Assembly (NCBI GenBank): GCA_023128825.1 | Contig: JAGMDF010000019.1 | Span: 1 to 41,348, forward strand | DNA: 41,348 bases | Reading direction: 5' to 3' | From: Caldifarciminota bacterium | Lineage (GTDB): Bacteria; Hydrothermota; Tepidihabitantia; B3-TA06 | In this document: piece after piece, positions 28,159 to 37,815 of the stretch | Layout: each line of letters begins with the position of its first letter | How positions within the stretch are numbered: the stretch's first letter is position 1 | Notes under the pieces: generated by a model | Told to the model about the DNA's origin: nothing | What the model saw: the letters and a program-made list of their open reading frames with translations, nothing else | The model's database searches: none | Position numbers and translations under genes: made by a program

Positions 28159-29052
28159 ATGCCTAAACCTACTAAGAAGAAGTTCGTTTTAAAGCTTAAC
28201 TGGAAGCACGAGCTGCGCGATGCTGCGTTCATCGCCATTGGAAGTGCCGTGTGCGGCGCAGCTTACGCGATGTTCCTTATTCCGCACCACATCGTTTCAG
28301 GCGGGGTGGGCGGCATATCCATCATAATCAATTACCTCACCAAATGGCCGGTAGCCCTGTTCTATGTCGTACTGAACATACCGATCTTCTTCCTCGGCCT
28401 GCGCGGGATGGGGAAGCGCTACGCTCTAAAAAGCCTGGCCGGTATTTTTGCCGTATCAGGCTTCATCTTTCTTTTTGGAAACGTCCTTCAGTTACAGGAA
28501 GTTACCAAGGAAATCGACATCATCCTGAGCGCAATCTACGGCGGTGCTCTCCTTGGACTGGGTCTGGGGATAGTCTTCCGGGGCCACGGCTCCACCGGCG
28601 GAACCGACATCGTCGGTCAGTTCCTGGCAAAGCACACCAACATCTCGGTCGGCGGATGGATTCTCATTATAGACTTTATCGTCATCGGCTCCTCAGGATT
28701 CATCTTCAAGACCCTTGAAGCGCCTCTCTATGGAATACTGTCCCTGATCGTGAACACCAAGGTAATTGACCTGGTTCTTGAGGGCTTCAGCTACGCCCGT
28801 GCCGCCCACATCATTACATCAAAACCCCAGGAGGTTTCGTGGGCGATAGCACTTGAGATGCGGCGCGGGGTGACAGCACTAAAAGGACACTCATACTTCT
28901 CAGGGAAGAAACGCGAGGTGCTCTACATCGTGCTTACCCGAAGGGAGATCTCCTATCTCAAATACATCGTAAAACAGGTGGACCCTGACGCGTTCGTGGT
29001 CATCTCCGACGTGTACGAGGTGCTGGGCAAGGGGTTCAGGCCAAGGGTGTAG
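28159..29052 (+). CDS. YitT-family membrane protein (DUF161/DUF2179)
   Basis: AAYAMFLIPHHIVSGGVGGISIIINYL; GLGIVFRGHGSTGGTDIVGQFL; C-terminal KKREVLYIVLTRREISYLKYIVKQVDPDAFVVISDVYEVLGKGF. Confidence 0.9.
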   Translation: MPKPTKKKFVLKLNWKHELRDAAFIAIGSAVCGAAYAMFLIPHHIVSGGVGGISIIINYLTKWPVALFYVVLNIPIFFLGLRGMGKRYALKSLAGIFAVSGFIFLFGNVLQLQEVTKEIDIILSAIYGGALLGLGLGIVFRGHGSTGGTDIVGQFLAKHTNISVGGWILIIDFIVIGSSGFIFKTLEAPLYGILSLIVNTKVIDLVLEGFSYARAAHIITSKPQEVSWAIALEMRRGVTALKGHSYFSGKKREVLYIVLTRREISYLKYIVKQVDPDAFVVISDVYEVLGKGFRPRV

Positions 29053-29213
29053 CTGACATCTCTATATCCAGGAACTAAGGCCGCCGTAGGCAAGAGGGTC
29101 TCTCTCTTGACACGACCCGATCTACCAATATCATAGGGAGATCAGAAAACGCGAAGAGCAACCGCTTCAGACGATAGGAAAGCAAAGCAGTTTGTCAGGA
29201 TAAGAAAGGAGTT

Positions 29214-29360
29214 ATGATGCAGCCACGAGATGCGGAAAACCAGGAAGCTAAAGTCGACAAAACCATTATCACGGTCTCCGTGGTTTTGGGCGGCATATAC
29301 TTCCTTCTAATATTCGGGTACATAGCTTTGATTGCGTCTCTGTTTTCACGAACCTGGTAG
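29214..29360 (+). CDS. 48-aa single-TM small protein
   Basis: MMQPRDAENQEAKVDKTIITVSVVLGGIYFLLIFGYIALIASLFSRTW with AAAGGAG RBS; too short for the ORF track. Confidence 0.6.
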   Translation: MMQPRDAENQEAKVDKTIITVSVVLGGIYFLLIFGYIALIASLFSRTW

Positions 29361-29449
29361 TATTCTTCAAGGGCGAGCAATCCCTGCTTCTATCTCTTTC
29401 CATGAACACCGGGGATTAGGGGACGAAAAATTTAAGCCTACCCTTGAGG

Positions 29450-29917
29450 TTAATCCTTCTTTACCGCCTTGAACTCTACCGACTTATCTGAGCGGGGTAC
29501 TGCGATGATCTGACAGGGATAGGTAAGTGCCATGGTAACCATCGCGTCGGGCGGCGGGGACTTCTCTTGGTACTCCACAATAATGGTCTTTGGCCCTTCG
29601 AGCACGCGCTGGATTGAAATGCTGTAGCCACCGGTGGGCTTTTCGCCGGAAAAGACACCCACAAGCATCTGAGTAGAGAAATCAACCTCCGGAGCAGGAA
29701 GCTTGTTGCCTTCGCCGGTTATCACCATGCAGTAGCGATCCCAGAACGCCTCCCAGCTCTCTGCATCGCGAAAAACCATACCGCCGGATTCAGGATACTG
29801 CAAACCACTACAAGGTATCGATTCAAGTGGGGAGACCGGTTTAAGGGTCTTCACGTTGGAACACCCCATCATCAATAAGAGGGCCACAATGGACCCAAAG
29901 ATGAATTTGCTTATCAT
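29450..29917 (-). CDS. Lipoprotein with PrcB C-terminal-like domain
   Basis: Lipobox LLLMMGCS; VGVFSGEKPTGGYSISIQRV...YPCQIIAVPRS. Confidence 0.65.
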   Translation of the reverse strand: MISKFIFGSIVALLLMMGCSNVKTLKPVSPLESIPCSGLQYPESGGMVFRDAESWEAFWDRYCMVITGEGNKLPAPEVDFSTQMLVGVFSGEKPTGGYSISIQRVLEGPKTIIVEYQEKSPPPDAMVTMALTYPCQIIAVPRSDKSVEFKAVKKD

Positions 29918-31011
29918 ACTTTCTCCTCGCCCATCTCAGTGAACTCATCCTCCCTGAAGGTTGCCAATGGTAAAGGATCGGTGAGGGAGCGACCCGCATG
30001 GATATCCAACTCCTTCTGGGCGGTGGTAGAGATGAGGGTGAACAGCTGGCCGACCCTGATATCATGTGGACAGGCCTGCTCGCACATCCCGCAGGCAACG
30101 CAGGAAAGTCCAATGTGGTTCATGCGCCCCAGGTGGAACAGTATCTCGTCGCGCGGCATCGCGAGGATACCGCGACGCTGGGTCCACTCCTCGTAGCGCG
30201 GTCCTTCGAAGTGAAAGGTGGCGGAGTCGAAAAAGCACTCGTTGCAGTAGCACACCGGACACATTGTTCGACAGTTGTGACAGTCAACGCATTTGGCAAA
30301 GAATTTTACGAGGCCCTCGATGCCGGCGACTTCTTTCTTTAGCTCTGCCAGATTCTTCTCCATGAACGCGGTACGCTTCTCGGCTTCGGATTTAAGCGCG
30401 GACTCGCGGGCGGAGGTATCGGAAAGTTCTGCGTCGAGGGCTATGTGCTTGAGTATCTCTTCACCTTTGTCGGTCTTGGCTTCCAGGATGATTCCGCCGT
30501 CGGCCCCGAAGGTGCCGATGTTGATGTCGGCCACCGGTGCGGTGGGATGCTCGCACATGCGGCAGACGGGACGGATTTGTTCTTCGGTGAAATCGGAGAA
30601 TCCAGGAAGGGTATCGGACGCCTTCTCTTCGAACGTCTCAGGCTCCACCGTACCCGGGCAGTCGCGGGTGATTAAAAGAACGTTATCAAGGCTGATCTGG
30701 CGCAGTTTGACCAGTTCCACCGCGGCCCTGGATTCGCAGGGACGAAGCAGCACGGCGACGGTATTGGTTGGATTGGCAAACCGGGTGATCTTGGAAAGTT
30801 GAACGGCAGTGGATAAAGGCATGACCGGAGCGAACGGGAAGGTTTCATCGAGGGAGTCCTTTGAGGAAAGCAGAGCGGGGAATATCTGGTTCAGGCCGGA
30901 TTTTCTGGCAGGTAGTAATGCGGAGGCAATAAGGTTCGCGCCGAATAGCTCGGCAAAGAACTCACGGGTCGCCTCGCGAGGATTCAGATCCTTCGCATAG
31001 ATTCCAACCAT
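29914..31011 (-). CDS. 4Fe-4S dicluster oxidoreductase subunit (FrhB/FdhB-like) in the Hdr operon
   Basis: LLRPCESRAAVELVKLRQ, CVDCHNCRTMCPVCYCNECFF, CVACGMCEQACPHDIRVGQLF. Confidence 0.75.
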   Translation of the reverse strand: MVGIYAKDLNPREATREFFAELFGANLIASALLPARKSGLNQIFPALLSSKDSLDETFPFAPVMPLSTAVQLSKITRFANPTNTVAVLLRPCESRAAVELVKLRQISLDNVLLITRDCPGTVEPETFEEKASDTLPGFSDFTEEQIRPVCRMCEHPTAPVADINIGTFGADGGIILEAKTDKGEEILKHIALDAELSDTSARESALKSEAEKRTAFMEKNLAELKKEVAGIEGLVKFFAKCVDCHNCRTMCPVCYCNECFFDSATFHFEGPRYEEWTQRRGILAMPRDEILFHLGRMNHIGLSCVACGMCEQACPHDIRVGQLFTLISTTAQKELDIHAGRSLTDPLPLATFREDEFTEMGEEKV

Positions 31012-31019
31012 CGTTACGC

Positions 31020-31445
31020 CTATGTCTGCGGGGATTTGCCCATCGGGTTCGGGCCTTTTTCTTTGATTTCATCGGTCATCTGGCGAACCACCTTGGCGAA
31101 TCGCACCCCCTCGGATGCTGATATCCATCTAAGCCACACCCGGTCAGGGTCCAAATCGAGGGTATTGAAGATGGATTTTAAAAGCGCCACCCTGCGCCGG
31201 GCCTTGTAGTTGCCGTTCACATAGTGGCAATCGTTGGGATGGCAGCCGCCGATCAAAACACCGTCGGCGCCTTCCAGCAGCGCCTTGATAACGTAGCTTG
31301 CGTCCACCGAACCGGAGCACATCACGCGTATAGGCCGCACGTTGGCCGGATACTGGATACGCGAGGTACCCGCCAGGTCAGCCGCGGCAGCGGTGCACCA
31401 GTTGCAGAAAAAACCTACGATCTTCGGATCAAATTCCTTTTCCAT
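31020..31445 (-). CDS. mvhD: Hydrogenase iron-sulfur subunit, MvhD family
   Basis: KIVGFFCNWCTAAAADLAGTSRIQYPANVRPIRVMCSGSVDASYVIKALLEGADGVLIGGCHPNDCHY. Confidence 0.9.
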   Translation of the reverse strand: MEKEFDPKIVGFFCNWCTAAAADLAGTSRIQYPANVRPIRVMCSGSVDASYVIKALLEGADGVLIGGCHPNDCHYVNGNYKARRRVALLKSIFNTLDLDPDRVWLRWISASEGVRFAKVVRQMTDEIKEKGPNPMGKSPQT

Positions 31446-31462
31446 TAATCGCCTCTTTCAGT

Positions 31463-34438
31463 TTAGGCCAGCATTACATCAATCATACGGAATGCCTGAT
31501 CACTTTCAAGTGTCAACAAATGCGCCGCCTGCGAAGGGCAAGCAGAAGCACAGATTCCACAACCTTGACAGATCGCCTCTATCACCCTGGCGGACATGAG
31601 ATCATCGTCCATCACCCGTGCGGAGTTGGGACAGGCGTCGATGCAGATACCGCAGAAGGCGCATCGCCGGGTATTTGTGCGGGCAACGTAGTACTTTGGC
31701 GCGAGCTTTTCGCGACGCAAGAAGACCAGGGCCTTGGCGACAGCGGCGGATGCTTCGGTGAGAGACTCGGTGAGCCTTTTAGGTCCCTTGGCCAGACCGG
31801 CGGCAAACATTCCGTCAACTTCGAGCTCGGTGGGTCTGAACTTGGGGTTAACCTCGGCAAAGAATCCGAACTCATCGAAGGAGATCGACTTGTCGTTGTA
31901 GAGAATGGGAGGGGTGGAGGCAACGATTCCGTTAGCCAGTACGACGCTGCCTGCCGAGAGCTCGACAGTGGCATCAAGGAGGCGATCAAACACGGACACC
32001 ACCAGCTTACCGTCACGCCGGGAGACCGTGGGAGGATTATCCTTCTCGTATCGAATGAAGTTAACCCCCAGCTCGCGCGCCTTGAGGTAGTAGAGTTCAC
32101 TAAGCCCCCAGCTCATCACGTCCCGGGCGATGATAGTGACCTCTATCTTGGGATCCGCTTCCTTGAGCGCAATCGCGTTTGCCAGAGCCCGCCGGCAGCA
32201 TACACGGGAGCAGTAGGGATGCTCCTCGTTCCGGGATCCAACGCACTGTATCATTACCACAGATTTCAGATCGTCGGTCTCTCCTTTTGAAATCCGTCCG
32301 GCAAAATCTCTTTCACTTATCACACCTTCCAGCCCCCAGCCGAACTCATCCTTCTTGGGTTCGTACTCCTGGGCACCTGTGGCAAAGAGGATTATCGTAG
32401 CACCCCGTATCAGTTCTTTCTCACCCCGCTTGAGATGGCAGGTGAATTTGCCCAGCTCACCCTCGATTCGATCGAGGGTGGTGTTGGTGAGGAGTTCGAT
32501 CTTTTTGATTTTTTTTACTTCCTTGATGAGTTCGTCGAGGAAAGGCTTAGCCTCGAACCCCTCTAAAGTCCGGGTGAGCTTGCTCGCCTGACCTCCGGGC
32601 TGTTCGGTTTTTTCGATAAGGGTTACTGAAACGCCAACGTCGGCGAACTGTCTGGCCGCCCACAGACCGGCAGCGCCTGCTCCAACGATAAGAGCGCGTC
32701 CGAAGGGCTGCACCGGCTCCGCTGAATCGAAGCTGAGAAGACGCAGCTTCTCGGCGTGAGCAAGAGCCAGGGTTAGTGCCGCTTCGTTAAACTTAGATAC
32801 GTCCTCATACCCCCACAGCACCGGCTCGCGGAAATCCAAGAGCTCCAATTGAGCAGGATGCCAGCCCATCTGCTGCGCCCTTTCTTTTAAGATGCGCTCG
32901 GCTTTATTCGGGTTTGGACCTGCTACCACCAGCCGGTCGAGTTCCTTTTCCTTGATGAAGTTCTCGAGTTCGGCCAGCCCCTTCCCGGTTTCGGTGTAGT
33001 TGATGAACGCCGTTGTAATGCCTTTTTCGGCAAAGAAGGTTTTGATGGCATCCTTGTCCAGCCCATCGTCGTCACCCACCGGGTCGAAGACTATTCCAAC
33101 TTTAGGGAATGGCTCAACTGACTTCGGAGGTGTGTTACGGGTCTTAGGTATCCCCAAGAGCGACGCGATTCGTCCCGCCGCGGCCTGCGCCTCGGTTATT
33201 GAATCGGGCAGATCCTTTGGCCCTCCTGCCGAACCGATAGCGAACACCCGCGGGTTTGCTGTCTCAATCTCGGTCCCTTCCTTGATCTTGATAAATCCTT
33301 CTGTGGTCTCAAGCTCAAAAAGCTCTGCAAAATCATCTGCCCTGCCTTCCTGCCCCACCACCAGGGTCAGCAGATCAAACTCCTCTTTGTGGAACTTGCC
33401 GTCCTCGGACTCGTAGTGGACGATGAGGTTGTTGTCTTGATCCTCCTCGACCTTGGCCGGTCTGCACGGTATCCAGCGAACATCTGGCAGCGTCTCTTCC
33501 ATATAAGAATAGTATGGTTTTCCATATCCCCTTCTGTCCATGTAGAAAATGGTTAGCTCGGTATCCGGATATTTATCCCCCAGCATCCGCGCTTCCTTGG
33601 CACCGTACATGCAGCACGCCGCCGAGCAGTACTGGTGAACCCTATCTCGCGAGCCGGCGCAGAACACGAACGCTACCTTCTTTGGTTCGGAGCCGTCAGA
33701 CGGGCGCTTGAGTTCGCCTTGGGTGGGGCCGTAGTTGGAGAGGATGCGTTCCAGCTCCAGGCTGGTTACGACGTTTGGGAAGCGTACCCCCAGCTCGGTG
33801 AGATATGCCGGATCGATTAAAGAAAAGCCGGTGGCTATTACCACCGCATCTGCTTCCAGCGATATTTCACGAGGCTGCATCTCGAGATCGATGCAGTCTG
33901 TAGGACACACCTTGACGCACTCGCCGCAGCGAGTACAGTTTTCGCCGTCAATCACCCAGGTTGACGGCACGGCCATGGGATAGAGGGTATAAGCCGCCTT
34001 GCGCTTGCCTAAGATGTTGAACTCGTCGGGGACCTCCACCGGGCATACGTCTTCGCACTTCCGGCAGCGCACGCACAAGCGAGGCTTGATGTAGGCAGGC
34101 TCCTGATTGAAGTAGAGTTTGAGCCTCTCGCCCTTGAGCTTTTCAACGTTACAGAGTGTTGAAAGGTTGTAGATGTCAAGACCTTCTGCCCCAAGGTCTC
34201 GGCGCAGGCAGAGTTCAGATACGCCAGGCTCCACGCGGGAACGAAGCTGGCAGAACCCGCACGCATCGTTTGGGAACTGCTTGTCAAGCTGGCCGATGGT
34301 TCCCAGAAGGTGGGAGTTTTTATCTATTAGGGATACCTTGAACCCCAGATCGTTGAGTGCCAGTGCAGCCGCGATGCCTGCCGCTCCTCCGCCAAGAACC
34401 ACCACGTGCTTTTCAAATTCCTTAACCTTCTTAGCCAT
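31463..34438 (-). CDS. hdrA: HdrA-like protein with two tandem FAD/Fe-S halves
   Basis: VVVLGGGAAGIAAALAL and ALIVGAGAAGLWAARQF; several 4Fe-4S motifs including CRRCAFCGICIDACP-type and CQGCGICASACPSQA. Confidence 0.85.
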   Translation of the reverse strand: MAKKVKEFEKHVVVLGGGAAGIAAALALNDLGFKVSLIDKNSHLLGTIGQLDKQFPNDACGFCQLRSRVEPGVSELCLRRDLGAEGLDIYNLSTLCNVEKLKGERLKLYFNQEPAYIKPRLCVRCRKCEDVCPVEVPDEFNILGKRKAAYTLYPMAVPSTWVIDGENCTRCGECVKVCPTDCIDLEMQPREISLEADAVVIATGFSLIDPAYLTELGVRFPNVVTSLELERILSNYGPTQGELKRPSDGSEPKKVAFVFCAGSRDRVHQYCSAACCMYGAKEARMLGDKYPDTELTIFYMDRRGYGKPYYSYMEETLPDVRWIPCRPAKVEEDQDNNLIVHYESEDGKFHKEEFDLLTLVVGQEGRADDFAELFELETTEGFIKIKEGTEIETANPRVFAIGSAGGPKDLPDSITEAQAAAGRIASLLGIPKTRNTPPKSVEPFPKVGIVFDPVGDDDGLDKDAIKTFFAEKGITTAFINYTETGKGLAELENFIKEKELDRLVVAGPNPNKAERILKERAQQMGWHPAQLELLDFREPVLWGYEDVSKFNEAALTLALAHAEKLRLLSFDSAEPVQPFGRALIVGAGAAGLWAARQFADVGVSVTLIEKTEQPGGQASKLTRTLEGFEAKPFLDELIKEVKKIKKIELLTNTTLDRIEGELGKFTCHLKRGEKELIRGATIILFATGAQEYEPKKDEFGWGLEGVISERDFAGRISKGETDDLKSVVMIQCVGSRNEEHPYCSRVCCRRALANAIALKEADPKIEVTIIARDVMSWGLSELYYLKARELGVNFIRYEKDNPPTVSRRDGKLVVSVFDRLLDATVELSAGSVVLANGIVASTPPILYNDKSISFDEFGFFAEVNPKFRPTELEVDGMFAAGLAKGPKRLTESLTEASAAVAKALVFLRREKLAPKYYVARTNTRRCAFCGICIDACPNSARVMDDDLMSARVIEAICQGCGICASACPSQAAHLLTLESDQAFRMIDVMLA

Positions 34439-37400
34439 CAGTAATCCCTGGTCGCTTCCTCAATCATGGCAAACAGCTGGGTCCGGGTGGCGTTGCGTAA
34501 TTTCACCGCCTGGGACGGACACGCCGCGGCGCACGCCCCGCAGCCCTCGCACAATGCCTCGTTTACCTTGGCCTTTTTCTTTACCGGGTCGACCACTGAC
34601 GCGTCGTAGGGACAGACCTCCTCGCAGACGCCGCATCCGGTGCAGATGTCTTGATCGACCTCAGCAATCAAAGGTTCGCGCTCCAGGGTCTCGCGGGAGA
34701 ACATGGCCAGCACCTTGCCTGCCGCACCTGACGCCTGACAGACGGTGTCGGTTATGTCCTTGGGGAACTGGATCGCACCGGCAACAAAGATACCGCCGGT
34801 TAATGTTTCAATAGCGCGGAGCTTGGGATGCGCCTCGGATACCCAGCCGTACTCGTCGGTAGCCAAGCGCAGCCTGGAGGCAAGCTCAGCAGTACCTTTG
34901 GAAGGTATCATGGCCGGAGCCACAACCACCAGGTCTGCCTCCATCTGGATGGGCTGACCGGCCAAGGTGTCCTCCGAGAATACGGTAACCTTGCCGTCGT
35001 GCTCGTATAATCGGGACACCTTGCCCCTGATGAACGTGGCGTGACTTTCCTCCATGGTGCGGGCGTAGAATTCCTCGTAGCGCTTGCCGTTGGTGCGGAT
35101 GTCTATGTAGAAGAGATACGGCTCGCCGTCTTCAACCGCGTGCTTGTATAGCATAGCCTGTTTGACCAGGTACATGCAGCACACCCTTGAGCAGTAGGCA
35201 ACCCCGTGCTCCGGATCGCGCGACCCTGCGCAGTGCACGAACGCAACCTTCTTTGGAACCTTGCCGTCTGCGGGTCTGCGCACCTCGCCCGCGGTGGGGC
35301 CGGAGGGACACAGGATGCGCTCAAACTGCATTGCGTCGATAACGTGCTTGAACTTACCTCCGCCGTACTCGGGCATCTGTGATAACGGCATCAATTCGTA
35401 TCCGGTAGCCACAATGATCGCACCCACCTCAAGCTCCTCTGTCCAGTCTGCAAGGGAGTGCTCGATGCAGTCAGGTTCACACACAGCTTCGCACAGCCGG
35501 CACTCCGAACATCCCCCGCAGTGGATGCACCGCTGCGCCTGGGATACTATCTCTTCTTCGGAATATCCCAGCTCGACCTCGTTGAAGTTGGTGATGCGAT
35601 CCTTGATTGCAAGCTCGGGCATCGGTGACAGAGGAGTGGGCTTGGCCAAATCCTTGTCGCCCACCAGATCAGACTTACGGGAGAGCTCGTTTGCTCGATC
35701 ACGAGTAAAGTCCAGCCCTTCCAGCATCAGGTTGATGGAGCGAGCCGCCTTTCTGCCTGCGCCCGCCGCATCTATGAACGTGGCCGGGCCGGTAACGCAA
35801 TCGCCGCCGGAAAACACCTTGGGGTTGGAGGTTACTAACGTCTCCTCGTCCACCGCGATGGTTCCCCACTCGGTAAGCTCGATATTGTCGGCCTCGGTGA
35901 TGAAGGATAAATCAGGCTTCTCCCCCACTGCCAGGAACACGTTGTCGAATTCTAAAATCTCTTCCGATCCTTCGATGGGTATTGGGCGACGCCTACCCGA
36001 TGAGTCAGGCTCGCCCAGCTTCATGTGAATGACTTCTACGGATTTGAGCTTGCCGCCCTCACCGATGAACTTCGTCGGATTGGTCAGGAGCATGAACTTG
36101 ATGCCCTCTTCCTTGGCCGCGTGTATTTCATCGGATATGGCCGGCATCTCCTTCTCGGTACGGCGGTAGATTATGGTTACCTCGGAACCGAGACGAAGCG
36201 CTGAGCGGGCGGTATCCATTGCCGAGTTCCCACCTCCTACCACGGCAACCCGCTTGCCCAGCTTGGGCGTCTTGCCTCGATTCAACTCACCCAGGAACTG
36301 AACCCCGCCTGAGACGCCATCCAACTCCTCGCCCGGAATACCCATCTTGCCTTCCTTGTACGCTCCGACGCACAAGTAGACCGCATCGTAATCTTCGATT
36401 AACTTCTTGAGAGGTATATCCATGCCGATCTGCGTGTTCGGCTTGTAGTCAACACCAAGCTTGAACACCAGCTCGCATTCTTTCTGCAGTACATCCTTAT
36501 CCAGACGGAACGCCGGGATTCCTGCCCGTAACATACCTCCCGGTTTATCTTGTGCATCAAAAATGATCACTTCGTGACCATTTTTTCGCAAATCTACTGC
36601 CGCTTGTAATCCGCCTGGTCCCGCACCTACGATAGCGACCTTTTGTCCAGACGGAGACTCAATCTCAATCTCCATACTAGCCTCACCCTTCTCCCTCAAC
36701 TCCCAGTCGGCAAGCCAGCGCTTGATGTGCTTGATGGCTACCGAGTTCGAGTCGACCTCCTGACGGGAACACGCATCTTGGCAGGGATGGGTGCAGATGC
36801 GTCCTGCCACCCCGGCAAACGGAAAGCGAGCCTCGTTTCTGATGAGGGAAAGCGCCTGACCGTACTCCTTGGCCGAGGTTGCGGTCACGTACCCGTGGGC
36901 GTTGAGGTGAACCGGACAGGCGGCACGACAGGGCGGCTCACCCTGCTTATCGATGGTGAACTTGTTGGGTACCGCCTGATCAAACGGCCGGTAAGCGGCT
37001 CGGCGGGTATCCATCCCGTGATCCCACTCCGATTTCATCACCACCGGGCAGACCTCGGCGCAGTCCGCACACCCGTTGCACTTCGACCAGTCGATATAGG
37101 GGGAACGGTGGCGGATCTTGACCTCGAAGTTGCCGATGTAACCTGAAACCTCTTCAACCTCGGAGTAGGCAAGAATGTGAATATGGGGATGTTGGGCTGC
37201 CTCGGTCATCTTGGGAGTCATGATGCACTGCGGGCAGTCGAGGGTTGGGAAGGTCTCGGACAGCTTAAGCATGTTGCCGCCGACGGTAGGAGTACGTTCA
37301 ACCAGGTAGACGTCGTGTCCGGCATCGGCGATGTCCAGCGCGGCCTGGATTCCCGCAACCCCTCCGCCTATAACCAGCGCTGCATGGGTAACCGGTATCT

Positions 37401-37815
37401 GGAACGGCTCGAGTTCAAGGTCGCCAGCCAGCTTCTTTACGGTTTCCCGGACGACCGTAAGCGCCTTGCGGGTCGCTTGCTCCTTTTCGTTCTCATGGGG
37501 CCAGGAAACCTGCTCCCGGATGTTGGCAACCTCCACCTTGAACGGATTAAGCCCGGCACGCTTGGCCACGTTGCGGAAGGTTTTCTCATGCAGCGAGGGC
37601 GAACAGTTTGCAACCACGATGCCATCGAGTTTTTCTTCCTTGATAGTTTGCTCGACCATATCCTGGCCAGGCTCCGAACACATGTAGATGTAATCTTTTG
37701 AAAACACAACCCCAGGTATCCCTCGTGACTCCTCGGCCAAACGCTCCACGTCCACCACCCCAGCGATGTTGAGGCCACAGTGGCATACGAAAACGCCTAT
37801 CCGAGGCTTCCTCAC
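34438..37815 (-). CDS. hdrA: HdrA with an inserted GltD/NfnB-like NAD(P)H:acceptor oxidoreductase domain
   Basis: N-terminal GVFVCHCGLNIAGVVDVE...CPQCIMTPKM; internal PPCRAACPVHLNAHGYV...CTHPCQDACSR...VAIVGAGPGGLQAAVDLRKNGHEV; C-terminal HdrA FAD and CTGCGVCEEVCPYDA/CEGCGACAAACPSQA. Confidence 0.88.
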   Translation of the reverse strand: MRKPRIGVFVCHCGLNIAGVVDVERLAEESRGIPGVVFSKDYIYMCSEPGQDMVEQTIKEEKLDGIVVANCSPSLHEKTFRNVAKRAGLNPFKVEVANIREQVSWPHENEKEQATRKALTVVRETVKKLAGDLELEPFQIPVTHAALVIGGGVAGIQAALDIADAGHDVYLVERTPTVGGNMLKLSETFPTLDCPQCIMTPKMTEAAQHPHIHILAYSEVEEVSGYIGNFEVKIRHRSPYIDWSKCNGCADCAEVCPVVMKSEWDHGMDTRRAAYRPFDQAVPNKFTIDKQGEPPCRAACPVHLNAHGYVTATSAKEYGQALSLIRNEARFPFAGVAGRICTHPCQDACSRQEVDSNSVAIKHIKRWLADWELREKGEASMEIEIESPSGQKVAIVGAGPGGLQAAVDLRKNGHEVIIFDAQDKPGGMLRAGIPAFRLDKDVLQKECELVFKLGVDYKPNTQIGMDIPLKKLIEDYDAVYLCVGAYKEGKMGIPGEELDGVSGGVQFLGELNRGKTPKLGKRVAVVGGGNSAMDTARSALRLGSEVTIIYRRTEKEMPAISDEIHAAKEEGIKFMLLTNPTKFIGEGGKLKSVEVIHMKLGEPDSSGRRRPIPIEGSEEILEFDNVFLAVGEKPDLSFITEADNIELTEWGTIAVDEETLVTSNPKVFSGGDCVTGPATFIDAAGAGRKAARSINLMLEGLDFTRDRANELSRKSDLVGDKDLAKPTPLSPMPELAIKDRITNFNEVELGYSEEEIVSQAQRCIHCGGCSECRLCEAVCEPDCIEHSLADWTEELEVGAIIVATGYELMPLSQMPEYGGGKFKHVIDAMQFERILCPSGPTAGEVRRPADGKVPKKVAFVHCAGSRDPEHGVAYCSRVCCMYLVKQAMLYKHAVEDGEPYLFYIDIRTNGKRYEEFYARTMEESHATFIRGKVSRLYEHDGKVTVFSEDTLAGQPIQMEADLVVVAPAMIPSKGTAELASRLRLATDEYGWVSEAHPKLRAIETLTGGIFVAGAIQFPKDITDTVCQASGAAGKVLAMFSRETLEREPLIAEVDQDICTGCGVCEEVCPYDASVVDPVKKKAKVNEALCEGCGACAAACPSQAVKLRNATRTQLFAMIEEATRDY

